Origin: a virus
DNA length: 36,664 nt
Reading direction: 5' to 3' (one strand)
IMG/VR virus record: IMGVR_UViG_3300037882_000572
Location: 1-36,664 of that record
Within the stretch, counting starts at the first letter, position 1. Each line of letters begins with the position of its first letter. This document shows positions 1 to 8,080 of the stretch, piece after piece. The position numbers and the translations under genes are program-made. The notes beneath the pieces were generated by a model. The model made no database searches. It saw only the letters and a program-made list of their open reading frames with translations, and was not told where the DNA came from.

Positions 1-94
1 CGCGGTGCAGACCTACGCGGTGCAGACCTACGCGGTGCAGACCTACGCGGTGCAGACCTACGCGGTGCAGACCTACGCGGTGCAGACCTACGCG
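1..94. repeat. 94-bp terminal direct repeat, left copy
   Basis: Bases 1-94 are identical to 36571-36664: six copies of the 15-mer CGCGGTGCAGACCTA plus CGCG. Joining the two ends preserves the reading frame of the pentapeptide gene. This indicates a circular assembly or terminal redundancy. Because the overlap is itself a tandem repeat, it may be an assembly artefact rather than a biological end. Confidence 0.9.
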
Positions 95-210
95 GTGCAA
101 ACCTATACGGTGCAGACCTACGCAGTGCAGACCTACGCGGTGCAAACCTATACGGTGCAAACCTATACGGTGCAGACCTATACGGTGCAGACCTACGCGG
201 TGCAAAGAAC
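1..210 (+). repeat. 15-bp tandem repeat (minisatellite) coding pentapeptides
   Basis: There are fourteen 15-base units. The first six are identical (CGCGGTGCAGACCTA). Later ones differ by CGC/TAC (Arg/Tyr), GAC/AAC (Asp/Asn) and one GGT/AGT (Gly/Ser) change. The last unit, 196-210, breaks down into unique sequence. Homogeneity at the 5' side and divergence at the 3' side fit recent expansion from one end. Confidence 0.9.
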
Positions 211-573
211 TCGGCATATGCCGAAGCTCAAACTGTGATAGCACCAGAGGGTTCATTGATCGGCTGGAAGATGGCATGGTCAAACGGTGAAAAAGTGATC
301 GTTAAATTACGTATCCCAGAGGAAGCTAAACGATTAAACGCTAGCGGTCGTAAGTGTCGTGCTGAATTTGCGGAAGTACTCGCGGTATACCCTAAAGGTA
401 AGAAACGTGCGATGGCAAAAGCGACCGAAGTATATAGCGATCACGACCGAAGCTTCAAATACAAAACTGGTGACAAGCTAGTCCCTACTAACGGGTTTAG
501 CCTTGATCGTTGGGACGAATGCGCGCCTGGTATCCATTTCTTTATTACCAGAGAAGAAGCGGAAAACTACTAA
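1..573 (+). CDS. Pentapeptide-repeat protein with DUF5758-like C-terminus (3' part, continues from window end)
   Basis: Read in frame 1, the first 210 bases encode back-to-back A(D/N)LRG/A(D/N)LYG pentapeptides, a right-handed quadrilateral beta-helix. About 120 residues follow, running from an [10 protein letters not shown] motif to [18 protein letters not shown] at the C-terminus. That pattern is the DUF5758 domain often found after pentapeptide repeats in phage proteins. The gene has no start here. Its N-terminus lies at 36460-36664, and removing the 94-base overlap gives a protein of at least 227 residues. Function is unknown. Some pentapeptide proteins mimic DNA and bind gyrase, but nothing here proves that. 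The first six 15-base units are identical, so the true copy number may be collapsed. The next gene starts inside the stop codon (TAATG). Confidence 0.88.
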   Translation, partial: RGADLRGADLRGADLRGADLRGADLRGADLRGANLYGADLRSADLRGANLYGANLYGADLYGADLRGAKNSAYAEAQTVIAPEGSLIGWKMAWSNGEKVIVKLRIPEEAKRLNASGRKCRAEFAEVLAVYPKGKKRAMAKATEVYSDHDRSFKYKTGDKLVPTNGFSLDRWDECAPGIHFFITREEAENY

Positions 574-941
574 TGGCTACTTTTAAAGATGGGTTTATAG
601 CGAGACTATCAGGTAACGAAGTGATTGTCATAGGCACAAACGCAGATGGGAACCACGCTGGAGGACTTGCGTACCAGGCAAAGGTAAACGGTTGGTATCC
701 ACAAGGAACGTCAGAAGGATTATTTAATAGAGGTTTTGGCATAAACACTATGGACGGACTACTAAAGATAAAACAAGGTCTAGGTAATTTGTATAGGACA
801 GCTCGTCGACTACCCGCAGTCACATTTTACCTGACTAAGATCGGTACTGGTATCGCAGGACACCAAGAAGAAGAAATTGTAAGTATAGTCAAAGAGTTTC
901 AATGGACAGAAAACGTAATATTACCAGAGGAGTGGTTATAA
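573..941 (+). CDS. Macrodomain-like (A1S_2505-type) small phage protein
   Basis: 122 residues, starting at the ATG inside the TAATG junction with the pentapeptide gene. It shows a pattern I associate with the A1S_2505-type family: a strand ending VIVIGTNADGNHAGGLA, then QGTSEGLFNRGFGINT, then FYLTKIGTGIAGH, ending NVILPEEWL. The order (G-x-N loop, Gly-rich turn, IGTGIAG turn) resembles the ADP-ribose-binding macrodomain fold. If so it might bind or hydrolyse an ADP-ribose-type ligand, possibly against a host NAD-based defence. That is inference. The family match rests on memory of the motif and was not searched. Confidence 0.55.
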   Translation: MATFKDGFIARLSGNEVIVIGTNADGNHAGGLAYQAKVNGWYPQGTSEGLFNRGFGINTMDGLLKIKQGLGNLYRTARRLPAVTFYLTKIGTGIAGHQEEEIVSIVKEFQWTENVILPEEWL

Positions 942-1180
942 TGTCAGGAAAAAAGAATACAACATGGAAAACAAATCAACTAGCTAAAATTAAACTAGCT
1001 AACCCTGAACTATCAGACGAAGAAGTAGAAGAATACCTAAGCGACAAGATGGCTGAGATAGGTGCTAGAGGCGGTAGCAGGAAGTCACCTACTAAAGGCT
1101 TTGGTCACGAAGACGCAGATCCGTCAGCAAGTGGCAAAAAAGGCGGTAGCATTAGCCGTCGCAGGAAAGCAACACTATGA
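941..1180 (+). CDS. Small basic protein with KGG-like Gly/Lys motifs
   Basis: 79 residues from the ATG at 941, which overlaps the previous stop by one base. The N-terminal 40 residues are charged and probably helical (LANPELSDEEVEEYLSDKM). The C-terminal half carries RGGSRKSPTKGFG and SGKKGGSISRRRK, resembling the KGG repeats of small stress-type proteins and basic nucleic-acid-binding tails. No catalytic motif is visible. A DNA- or RNA-binding role is plausible from composition only. It belongs to a run of overlapping small genes up to GroEL. Confidence 0.65.
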   Translation: MSGKKNTTWKTNQLAKIKLANPELSDEEVEEYLSDKMAEIGARGGSRKSPTKGFGHEDADPSASGKKGGSISRRRKATL

Positions 1181-1371
1181 AAAAATCAGACATAGCAATC
1201 ATAGTATCAGTAACACTTGTACTAGCCCTTTATGTAGCTATAACTATATACTTCTTTGCAAAAGTAATAGAGTATCAAGTACAGGAAACAGCCCCAACCA
1301 CCTACGAAACAGGCTTATACGTTGAGTCAGAGAACATTCAAGACACTATTAGTGGAAAGGCACTGCAATGA
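1177..1371 (+). CDS. Small single-pass membrane protein
   Basis: 64 residues. A hydrophobic segment (about residues 6-29, IAIIVSVTLVLALYVAITIYFF) predicts one membrane span near the N-terminus, followed by a polar tail. It overlaps the preceding gene by four bases (ATGA). The tail ends YVESENIQDTISGKALQ, closely resembling the C-terminus of the next gene (YVESEQVQQTIDGRELQ), although the rest of the two proteins is unrelated. Function unknown. Confidence 0.65.
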   Translation: MKKSDIAIIVSVTLVLALYVAITIYFFAKVIEYQVQETAPTTYETGLYVESENIQDTISGKALQ

Positions 1372-1535
1372 GCTTACTTGTTGTATCCTGGGAGGACACC
1401 AGAGGCGTAGAATATAACGCCACCGCACTTTTTGACCCCGAAAGCGGCAGGATGTACATATGGGACGGTAAACTAGCGCGGTACGTTGAATCAGAGCAGG
1501 TACAGCAGACTATTGATGGGAGGGAATTGCAGTGA
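1368..1535 (+). CDS. Small hypothetical protein (55 aa)
   Basis: ATG at 1368 overlaps the previous TGA (ATGA), and its own stop at 1533-1535 overlaps the GTG start of the next gene. The product begins MSLLVVSWEDTRGVEY and reads as a small beta-rich domain (ALFDPESGRMYIWDGKLARY). Its last 17 residues duplicate the tail of the preceding membrane protein. Tight coupling on both sides supports real translation. Function unknown. Confidence 0.6.
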   Translation: MSLLVVSWEDTRGVEYNATALFDPESGRMYIWDGKLARYVESEQVQQTIDGRELQ

Positions 1536-1879
1536 ACGTAGCAAGCCTAGAACTAAGCAAAGAGTTATACGCAGCAAGTGGCTGGAACGACACAAGCTAT
1601 GCGTGGGGAACAGACGGTTTATTTCCTTTAACGGTTGTCGGCGCAGGCTTTCAAAAAGGTGACGTTGCACCTGCATACGACCTTGGCTACTTACTAAGAA
1701 AACTGCCCTACTGTGACCTAATTTGTTTTTCAGACGGCAAGTATACGGCAATTTGGGAAGGTGACGACACTGACTTAAAAGGCAGAAGCAACTCAAGTCC
1801 TGAAAACGCAGTGGCACGACTTTGTATAAAACTATTTGAAAGCGGTGTCCTTCAACCAGCAAGAGGAGATATGCAATGA
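1532..1879 (+). CDS. Conserved-looking phage hypothetical protein
   Basis: 115 residues from a GTG start that overlaps the previous TGA. Recognisable stretches are LELSKELYAASGWNDT, APAYDLGYLLRKLP and a C-terminal helix with SPENAVARLCIKLFESGVL. This arrangement recurs in phage proteins of unknown function from diverse hosts, as far as I recall. It is acidic and probably cytoplasmic, with no catalytic motif. It ends four bases into the next gene. Confidence 0.65.
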   Translation: MNVASLELSKELYAASGWNDTSYAWGTDGLFPLTVVGAGFQKGDVAPAYDLGYLLRKLPYCDLICFSDGKYTAIWEGDDTDLKGRSNSSPENAVARLCIKLFESGVLQPARGDMQ

Positions 1880-2055
1880 AAGTACCTGTTAAAGTATACG
1901 AAGAAGTGAAGGGCGACGATATTGCCAAAGTCCCAAGAACTCAACTTTTCTATATGAACAACTATGGTTACTGTCCAGAGGTTGAGTGGCTCGACAAAAA
2001 CGGGATAGACACACCGTACATCGTAACAACTATTAACGGAACGGAGTTGAAATGA
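1876..2055 (+). CDS. Small hypothetical protein (59 aa)
   Basis: ATG at 1876 follows AGAGGAGATATGCA, a good Shine-Dalgarno, and overlaps the previous stop (ATGA). The product begins MKVPVKVYEEVKGDDIAK and ends TINGTELK. It has no hydrophobic segment or known motif. The stop at 2053-2055 overlaps the next ATG. Placement in a strictly overlapping run supports it as a gene. Function unknown. Confidence 0.6.
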   Translation: MKVPVKVYEEVKGDDIAKVPRTQLFYMNNYGYCPEVEWLDKNGIDTPYIVTTINGTELK

Positions 2056-2276
2056 GTCCCTCAAAACTTAAATACATTGTCCACGATGGGCACGTTAAGT
2101 CAGCCGACGGCGATGTTCACTACATTAGTCACCAACAGGTGGTGAGACTTTTCAACGTAAACCCCATTGAGTGCCTACTAGTCAACAGACCCGACTGGTT
2201 TCTGGGTTACCAGCCAGAGTTTTTAGAAACGCTTAAAGTCTTAGCCCCAAAACAAAACGGAGACTACACATTGTGA
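2052..2276 (+). CDS. Small hypothetical protein (74 aa)
   Basis: ATG overlaps the preceding TGA. The product begins MSPSKLKYIVHDGHVKSADG and contains HYISHQQVVRLFNVNPIECL. That looks like the small phage family that ends in a short helix plus a Leu/Asn-rich turn, but I do not recognise a function. It overlaps the following GTG start by four bases (GTGA). Confidence 0.6.
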   Translation: MSPSKLKYIVHDGHVKSADGDVHYISHQQVVRLFNVNPIECLLVNRPDWFLGYQPEFLETLKVLAPKQNGDYTL

Positions 2277-2551
2277 CCGACCCTAAACACACTAATACAG
2301 ACCCACTAGATACAATTCTTCAAGAAATGTTCAACAGTGTTCGACCAAACGAGTCACTTAGCAAAGCCAAGCAAGCCATTAACAACTACATCCAAGCTAA
2401 TTACATATCTAAAGACAGAGTGAGGGAGGCGATAGGAGAGAATTATATATTTGACCGCCTCAAAGAAGACTACCTACCAAACACATACCACTTCTTAAAA
2501 GGCAAAAACGACCTCAGGGACGACCTTAAAACTAAGTTGGAGATAGAGTGA
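2273..2551 (+). CDS. Small helical hypothetical protein
   Basis: 92 residues, GTG start inside the previous stop. Predicted all-helical, with LDTILQEMFNSV followed by AKQAINNYIQANYISKDRVREAIGE. The spacing LDxIL...SV...AxQAIN is shared with the protein at 35178-35465, suggesting two diverged copies of one small family. No catalytic motif is seen. Confidence 0.6.
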   Translation: MTDPKHTNTDPLDTILQEMFNSVRPNESLSKAKQAINNYIQANYISKDRVREAIGENYIFDRLKEDYLPNTYHFLKGKNDLRDDLKTKLEIE

Positions 2552-2781
2552 TGTCACTAACTAACTTAACAATAAGAGAAAGACTACAGCAGTTAGGTAT
2601 TGAGTTTCTTCACGGTTTACCAGTACATTTACCAGCAGAATCCATCGACGCTATACTAACTATACTGATAGAGAGTTTGCCTGAAAAAAAAGAAGCCCCA
2701 GAGGACACACCATATGCTCAAGGCTTCTTCGACGGAAGAATACAGGTTATTGACCAAATAAAAGCAGAGTTGGGGAAGTGA
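2551..2781 (+). CDS. Small hypothetical protein (76 aa)
   Basis: The ATG at 2551 shares one base with the previous TGA. A GTG three bases upstream is a possible alternative. It begins with a short amphipathic helix (TIRERLQQLGIEF), then has AESIDAILTILIESLPEKK and a C-terminal helix YAQGFFDGRIQVIDQIKAEL. No known domain. Confidence 0.6.
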   Translation: MSLTNLTIRERLQQLGIEFLHGLPVHLPAESIDAILTILIESLPEKKEAPEDTPYAQGFFDGRIQVIDQIKAELGK

Positions 2782-2975
2782 TGACTACTGCACGAGAACT
2801 AGACGACATGTATAAACTTCAACAGGCTCAAGCGGCAAGCGCTGCAAAGAAGGTCTATGAAGACGAACTGAGAGCAAGAGAGCAAAAACGCATCGCCCAC
2901 CTCCTCTCCTTTGAACTAGGTATACCCGAAAAGGAACTGAGTTATTTAATAGAGAGAGTTGAACGTAAACCATAA
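2781..2975 (+). CDS. Small coiled-coil-like hypothetical protein
   Basis: 64 residues from the ATG at 2781, which overlaps the previous TGA. The middle is strongly helical and charged (KLQQAQAASAAKKVYEDELRA), likely a coiled coil. The C-terminus has LGIPEKELSYLIERVER. It is the last gene before the groEL promoter, whose -35/-10 region overlaps this stop codon. Confidence 0.6.
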   Translation: MTTARELDDMYKLQQAQAASAAKKVYEDELRAREQKRIAHLLSFELGIPEKELSYLIERVERKP

Positions 2976-2987
2976 CTGTGATACAAT
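2959..2987 (+). promoter_or_regulatory. groEL promoter
   Basis: TTGAAC (2959-2964), 17-base spacer, extended -10 TGATACAAT (TACAAT 2982-2987). The spacer end ACCATAACTGTGA resembles the early-promoter spacer at 31279, 33500 and 35550. The predicted start near 2994 leaves a short leader with TAGGAG six bases before the GroEL ATG. Confidence 0.75.
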
Positions 2988-3011
2988 ATCAGTAGTAAAC
3001 GTAGGAGTTCT

Positions 3012-4574
3012 ATGGGCAAAAAGATATTTTACAAAGAGGACGCACGCCAGAGACTATTTGGCGGTATAAAGATGCTATACGACGCTGTAGCAGTCACTTA
3101 CGGCCCACAAGGTGGAAATGTCGTTATAATGGATAGGTTCAATATACCGTCTATTACACACGACGGTGTTACCGTTGCTCAGTCAGTGTCAGTAGATGAG
3201 ACGGAAGAAACAGCAGGGTACAATGTTGGTATCGAACTTATTAAGGACGCAGCAAGCAAACTCAACACAGTAGTAGGAGATGGCACTACTACTGTTACAG
3301 TCCTTACTTATCACATCATTGAAGAAGCAAATAAGCTTATTGCAGACGGTGTAAAGCCTCAACAACTTCGTAAGGAACTTGAGAAAGCTTGCATTGAACT
3401 TATAAAAACTCTTGATACACTTGTAGAACCGATTAACGACCAAGATACACGTATTGCAGAAGTTGCTACAGTGAGTGCAGGAGACAGAGAGATCGGTCAA
3501 CTCATAGCCTCAATAGTAAAAGTTATCGGTAAAGACGGAGTAATCACAGTAGAACCTGGACATGGTGTCGGCTTAGAACACGAGATTGTAAAAGGTCACG
3601 CTATTAACGTTGGGTATAAAAGCCCTCTCTTTGTCACTGACCCTACAACTAAAGAAGCAATCATTGACCAGCCGTCTATTATTCTTGCTAAGAAGACCAT
3701 TGCAAGTCCTAATGATATTGTGCCTTTACTCTCAAGACTAACCGAAAAGGGTATAAAAAACATTGTTCTTTTTGCTGAATCAGTCAAGGGTGATGCACTT
3801 AATATCCTACTTGTAAATAAGATTAAAGGTGGACTAAACGTCGTAGTTGTAGAGACTGAAAAAGAAGAGATAGATGATATTGCAGTAACTACTGGTGCTA
3901 TGGTAATCAGTGAAGCAACAGGTATTACCGCAGAAAATGCAAGTCTTGATATACTTGGACACGCAGACAAAGTGATCGTCGGTGAAACAAAGACAACTAT
4001 TATATCAGGTAAAGGTATTAAAGAAGACATTGATACTTACTTAGCAGATATTAAGACTCAATCTGAAAAGCTCACAGGGTACGATAAACAACTACTAGAA
4101 AAGCGCTATGCAGATATCAGTGGTAAAGCAGCAATCATTAAAGTTGGTGGCAACAGTGAAGCAGAGATAGACGAAAAGAAGTATCGTGTTGACGACGCAG
4201 TAGCAGCTACTAAAGCAGCACTAGAGTACGGAATTGTTGCAGGTGGAGGTACAGCCCTAATTCATCTATCAAATAGCTTAGAGAGCCTTACAAACGGTCA
4301 CAAGGTACTTAAACAAGCACTACTTGAACCATTCAAACGTATCACAGACAATGCTCAACTAGACGCAGATGAATTACTAAAGAAGGTACAAAAGGCTAAG
4401 TATGGTTACGGCATAGACGTTTTATCAGACTCTACAGACCTTATTGACCTAAGAGATCACGGTGTTATAGACCCATACCAGGTAACCAAAGAGTCACTGC
4501 TTAGTTCAATCTCCATTGCCTCAACAGTTATTACCATTGGAGCTGTTATAGTGGAAGACCCAGAGAAAGCATAA
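3012..4574 (+). CDS. groEL: Phage-encoded chaperonin GroEL
   Basis: 520 residues, close to full length for the ATP-dependent 60-kDa chaperonin. The nucleotide site is intact: YGPQGGNVV (30-38), GDGTTT (89-94), the catalytic Asp in RVDDA (D395, matching E. coli D398) and VAGGG (409-413). Differences from E. coli lie in the apical domain. YxSPYF becomes YKSPLF (202-207), and the loop before DIA (280-291, VETEKEEIDDIA) is about six residues shorter and lacks PGFGDRRKAM. The C-terminal GGM tail is absent. A GroES-like protein is encoded at 17553, so a matched pair is plausible. It likely folds capsid or other virion proteins. It has its own promoter and AGGAG site and precedes the packaging genes. 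Confidence 0.95.
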   Translation: MGKKIFYKEDARQRLFGGIKMLYDAVAVTYGPQGGNVVIMDRFNIPSITHDGVTVAQSVSVDETEETAGYNVGIELIKDAASKLNTVVGDGTTTVTVLTYHIIEEANKLIADGVKPQQLRKELEKACIELIKTLDTLVEPINDQDTRIAEVATVSAGDREIGQLIASIVKVIGKDGVITVEPGHGVGLEHEIVKGHAINVGYKSPLFVTDPTTKEAIIDQPSIILAKKTIASPNDIVPLLSRLTEKGIKNIVLFAESVKGDALNILLVNKIKGGLNVVVVETEKEEIDDIAVTTGAMVISEATGITAENASLDILGHADKVIVGETKTTIISGKGIKEDIDTYLADIKTQSEKLTGYDKQLLEKRYADISGKAAIIKVGGNSEAEIDEKKYRVDDAVAATKAALEYGIVAGGGTALIHLSNSLESLTNGHKVLKQALLEPFKRITDNAQLDADELLKKVQKAKYGYGIDVLSDSTDLIDLRDHGVIDPYQVTKESLLSSISIASTVITIGAVIVEDPEKA

Positions 4575-4580
4575 AAGGAT

Positions 4581-4591
4581 TGTGATATAAT
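4581..4591 (+). promoter_or_regulatory. Extended -10 promoter of terS, probably leaderless
   Basis: TGTGATATAAT with TATAAT at 4586-4591 and no convincing -35. Only six bases separate the -10 box from the ATG at 4598, so the transcript should start at or beside the start codon. No Shine-Dalgarno is present. Confidence 0.7.
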
Positions 4592-4597
4592 ACCCTT

Positions 4598-4981
4598 ATG
4601 ACACACCCAGGCGGAAGACCTCAAATGTACACACCCGAACAGATACAAGAGATTGTAGATGACTTAACCACTTATATTGAAGAGCGAGAAGACCCTACGA
4701 TCGTTGGCTTTACTTCAAGCTATAGAAAGTATAGTGTGAATAAAGATTACATCTCTGACCACCGTGAGTTTTCCGAACTAAGAAAGCGTGCAATAGAAAA
4801 ACAAGAGGCTTATTTACTCGATGGAGTGACTAAAAATAAGCTAAACGCAACTATGGGCATCTTTAGACTTAAACAGCCACAACATGGCTTTACTGATAAA
4901 CAGCAGCAAGACGTAAGAGTAGAAAATGTAACGCCAATCTTAGGTGGAAATACCAAAGATGATATAAACGACGAAGAATAA
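4598..4981 (+). CDS. terS: Terminase small subunit
   Basis: 127 residues. It begins MTHPGGRPQMYTPEQIQEIV, the GRP...Y lead-in typical of small terminases, with a helical DNA-recognition part. Then come REFSELRKRAIEKQEAYLL and TKNKLNATMGIFRLKQPQHGF, a signature of terminase small subunits of the DNA-packaging family. It would recognise the packaging site and recruit the ATPase encoded just downstream. The acidic tail (DDINDEE) probably contacts the large subunit. It begins right behind a -10 box, so it is probably translated from a leaderless message. A 71-base gap separates it from terL. Confidence 0.85.
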   Translation: MTHPGGRPQMYTPEQIQEIVDDLTTYIEEREDPTIVGFTSSYRKYSVNKDYISDHREFSELRKRAIEKQEAYLLDGVTKNKLNATMGIFRLKQPQHGFTDKQQQDVRVENVTPILGGNTKDDINDEE

Positions 4982-5052
4982 CGTGGTAATAGTGCCAGGA
5001 ATAACGGCTCTATACAAAATAACTATATAAAAGCTTGTCATGGACGATATAA

Positions 5053-6243
5053 ATGTACACACTGACTACATCGACAAAGAAACTTATTAGACTTCGTAAA
5101 CGTATTAGGGCGGTTGCTGGTGGTACTTCTGCTGGTAAAACAATATCAATCCTTCAGCTCCTTATTGACGACGCACAAAGCGACAAGCTACCCACACTCA
5201 CAAGCATAGTAGCTGAATCTTTCCCACACCTACGACGTGGTGCAATGCGTGACTTCCTTAATATTATGAAAGACCACGGCTATTTCAAAGACGCTAGTTG
5301 GAGCAGGTCAGAGTATACATACACGTTCGAGTCAGGTAGTAGGATAGAGTTCTTTAGCGCCGACCAACCATCAAAGGTTCGTGGGCCACGTCGTGACCGT
5401 TTGTTTGTCAACGAGGGGAATAACATCGACAAGGAGTCGTGGGAGCAACTCCTTCTTCGTACCAAGGAGTATGCTTGGATTGACTGGAATCCAGTATCAG
5501 AGTTTTACATGTATGAAGAGTACATAGACAAACGACCAGACGTGGACTTCATCATCCTTACTTACCTAGATAACGAGGGACTAAGCAAAGAGATTGTATC
5601 GGAGATTGAGTCACGCAAGGAGAACAAGAACTGGTGGCGAGTATACGGTATGGGGCTTCTTGGTGAAGTTGAAAGTAGGATATACAAAGATTGGCAGATT
5701 ATTGACGAAGTACCACACACAGCGCGCCTAGAGGTTCGTGGGCTTGACTTTGGATACTCTCAAGACCCAGCGGCTATTGTTGACGTTTACTACCATGACG
5801 GTGGCTATATACTTGACGAACAGTTATACCAGAAGGGCATGACAAATGACGCTATATCAAGGTTTGTTCAGAACCTCAATAACTCAAACACACTAATCAT
5901 AGCTGATAGTGCAGAGCCTAAGAGTATCGACGAAATTAAGATGTACGGTATAAACATACTACCAACGACGAAAGGACCAGGAAGTCTTAACCAAAGAATA
6001 CAATATGTTCAAGGTAAACGTATTAGTATCACTAAAAGGAGTATCAATGGTATTAAAGAGTACAGGTCATACCTATGGAAGACAGACAGAGATGGACGTA
6101 TCCTCCCAATACCAGAGGGAGGCAACGATCACTTCTTGGATGCGGCAGGGTATGCAATATCGTCATTAGATAAGAAGTCAGATGTCCACGCATACAAGCC
6201 ACAAGCCATGGTGCAACGTAAATACAATAGAGCAAAAAATTAA
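5053..6243 (+). CDS. terL: Terminase large subunit (packaging ATPase-nuclease)
   Basis: 396 residues. The N-terminal ATPase has Walker A GGTSAGKT (23-30) and a Walker-B-like RLFVNEGN with Glu at 121. The C-terminal RNase H-type nuclease carries GLDFGYSQDPAAI (D232), IADSAEP (283-289) and NDHFLDAAGYA (358-368, D363), the three acidic positions expected for headful or cos cleavage. It pumps DNA into the procapsid through the portal encoded next. The ATG at 5053 is the first possible start because an in-frame TAA precedes it directly. No good Shine-Dalgarno is seen. Confidence 0.95.
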   Translation: MYTLTTSTKKLIRLRKRIRAVAGGTSAGKTISILQLLIDDAQSDKLPTLTSIVAESFPHLRRGAMRDFLNIMKDHGYFKDASWSRSEYTYTFESGSRIEFFSADQPSKVRGPRRDRLFVNEGNNIDKESWEQLLLRTKEYAWIDWNPVSEFYMYEEYIDKRPDVDFIILTYLDNEGLSKEIVSEIESRKENKNWWRVYGMGLLGEVESRIYKDWQIIDEVPHTARLEVRGLDFGYSQDPAAIVDVYYHDGGYILDEQLYQKGMTNDAISRFVQNLNNSNTLIIADSAEPKSIDEIKMYGINILPTTKGPGSLNQRIQYVQGKRISITKRSINGIKEYRSYLWKTDRDGRILPIPEGGNDHFLDAAGYAISSLDKKSDVHAYKPQAMVQRKYNRAKN

Positions 6244-6244
6244 C

Positions 6245-6287
6245 CTACCATAGTAGTAATACTTATGGTATAATCCAGTCAGGCTGG
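6245..6287 (+). promoter_or_regulatory. Structural promoter and AGGCTGG leader before portal gene
   Basis: CTACCA (6245-6250), 16 bases, then GGTATAAT (TATAAT 6269-6274), followed by AGGCTGG at 6281-6287 in the leader. The same CTACCA-N16-GGTATAAT spacing occurs upstream of 10232. AGGCTG-type leaders recur before 16463, 18886 and 23488. Confidence 0.65.
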
Positions 6288-6301
6288 CGGAAACAATTAC
6301 A

Positions 6302-8080
6302 TTGTCTGCTAAAAAAACTTATACCAACGAAGATAAGACCAAGAAGAAACGATCTAACCCTACACTCGATCTCGTAGTGAAAGACTTTGAAGCTTCTTGG
6401 AAATATACACAAAGCAGTTGGCATGACCGATGGGAACGTAATCACTTCCTCTATAATGGTCAACGAACTAAGCGTTCATATGAGGGTATTACCGACTCAT
6501 TCGTACCTATGACATTCTCAACAGTTGAGACTATGGTTTCAGCTTTATTTGGTGCTAAGCCAAAGTTTAACTATGACGCACCACACAACAAACCTGACCA
6601 GAAGACAGACATTCTTAATGGGCTACTAGATTACTACTGGGATAAAGACCAGTGGAGTCTTAAAGTCATTAACACAGGACGTTCAATGGTTAAGCTTGGT
6701 GTAGGTATCGACTACTTCGCATGGGATAGAGACCACCCTGTAATGATTAGCGTACCACTCAGAGACTTCTTTATTGACCCTACTGCTACAACCCTTGATA
6801 ACGCACGCTACTGTGGACGACGTTACCTCACAACCAAGGAAGAACTCGCAAGCTTTGAGATCGTAGACCTTGATGGTGAACCTGACGCAGATGGTAACTA
6901 CCCACTCAAGAAGAAGTACAAGAATATACCTACCGTACAACCTGGAGGAACAACTGAGAACACAGACCAACAGGAGAAGAACCTATGGTACGGCTCAACT
7001 ATTGAAGAACCTGAGAAAGACCAAGTTGAAGTTATTGAATACTGGACTAAAGACCGTGTTATCTCTGTAGCAAACCGTCGTACAGTCATTGAAGACACTG
7101 AGAACTATTATAAGGCTAAAGCTATTGCAAGTGGTGAAGAGTTTGCAGAGGGCATATTACCTTTTGCAGACGCACGAAACTATGTGGACGAATCACTATT
7201 TTACGCTAAGAGTGACGTTGACTTTATTGCAGATGAGCAAGAGCTACTAAACGACCTTACAAACCAATACGTTGACTCTATCACATTCAACTTGAACCCG
7301 ATGTTTGAGGTTGATCGTACTGACGCAGACAAGATCAATGAAGTAGAAAGCTTACCTGGTGCAGTCTACCCTTATCCAGTTCGTCCTATCATACAGGGTA
7401 ATACTCCGATGGACGCTTTTAACGAACGAATGAACATTAAGAGTGAGATACGCGAAACAACAGCCTCTAACGAAGTCGTGCGTGGTGGTACAAGCGACTC
7501 ATCTGCTACAGCAACAGAGATTAACGCACAGATCGCAGGTGCAGGTCAACGTATTAGCCTAAAGGTTACGCAGATTGAAAACGGTTACTTCTACCGTGTA
7601 GCTAAGATTGTATTTAGAATGGTACAGCTATACGTCACAGAACCTACTATGATTAAGATTGTCGGTAAAGACGGCGCTAAGTGGGAACAGTTCGATCCAT
7701 CTGACTTTGACGGTGAGTACGAACCACGTGTACAACTTGATATTGCACTACAGGCACAGGAGCGTGACAATGCTGCACAAGCTAAAGAGTTATTTGCTGC
7801 ACTTATGGGCGACCCAGACGTTAATCAACGTGAGCTAAAGAAGATGGTACTACACCGAGGCTTTAACCTTGACCCAGATGAAGTAGACCTACTGATGGCT
7901 GAACAACTACCACCTGAAACTGGCGCACTACCTGGCGCTTTGCCTGGAGAAATCCCTCCTGCGCTACCTATAGACCCTATGGCTCAAGTACCTCAAATGC
8001 CTATCGACCCTCTACAGCAACCAGTTACTCCTGAACAACTAGCAGAACTTGAACAATTAGCAGCGGCAGGTATGATCTAA
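6302..8080 (+). CDS. Portal protein
   Basis: 592 residues, the right length and place for a podovirus-type portal. It forms the dodecameric gate for DNA. Markers are an N-terminal helical part (SWHDRWERNHFLYNGQ), FVPMTFSTVETMVSALFGA, VPLRDFFIDPTA, a stem-like helical region NEVVRGGTSDSSATATEIN, and a Pro-rich C-terminus (PGALPGEIPPALPIDPMAQ) then a short helix. No ATG fits, so a TTG at 6302 is chosen. The lysine-rich start (SAKKTYTNEDKTKKK) suits it. The stop overlaps the next ATG by one base. Confidence 0.88.
   Translation: MSAKKTYTNEDKTKKKRSNPTLDLVVKDFEASWKYTQSSWHDRWERNHFLYNGQRTKRSYEGITDSFVPMTFSTVETMVSALFGAKPKFNYDAPHNKPDQKTDILNGLLDYYWDKDQWSLKVINTGRSMVKLGVGIDYFAWDRDHPVMISVPLRDFFIDPTATTLDNARYCGRRYLTTKEELASFEIVDLDGEPDADGNYPLKKKYKNIPTVQPGGTTENTDQQEKNLWYGSTIEEPEKDQVEVIEYWTKDRVISVANRRTVIEDTENYYKAKAIASGEEFAEGILPFADARNYVDESLFYAKSDVDFIADEQELLNDLTNQYVDSITFNLNPMFEVDRTDADKINEVESLPGAVYPYPVRPIIQGNTPMDAFNERMNIKSEIRETTASNEVVRGGTSDSSATATEINAQIAGAGQRISLKVTQIENGYFYRVAKIVFRMVQLYVTEPTMIKIVGKDGAKWEQFDPSDFDGEYEPRVQLDIALQAQERDNAAQAKELFAALMGDPDVNQRELKKMVLHRGFNLDPDEVDLLMAEQLPPETGALPGALPGEIPPALPIDPMAQVPQMPIDPLQQPVTPEQLAELEQLAAAGMI

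Noticed and set aside
1-210. CRISPR-like array
   Set aside because: Units are 15 bases, contiguous, without spacers, and encode protein repeats.
5-238. ATG-started frame of repeated QTYAV units over the 15-base array
   Set aside because: It is the shifted reading of the pentapeptide repeats. The frame that joins the contig ends and reaches the DUF5758-like domain gives ADLRG units.
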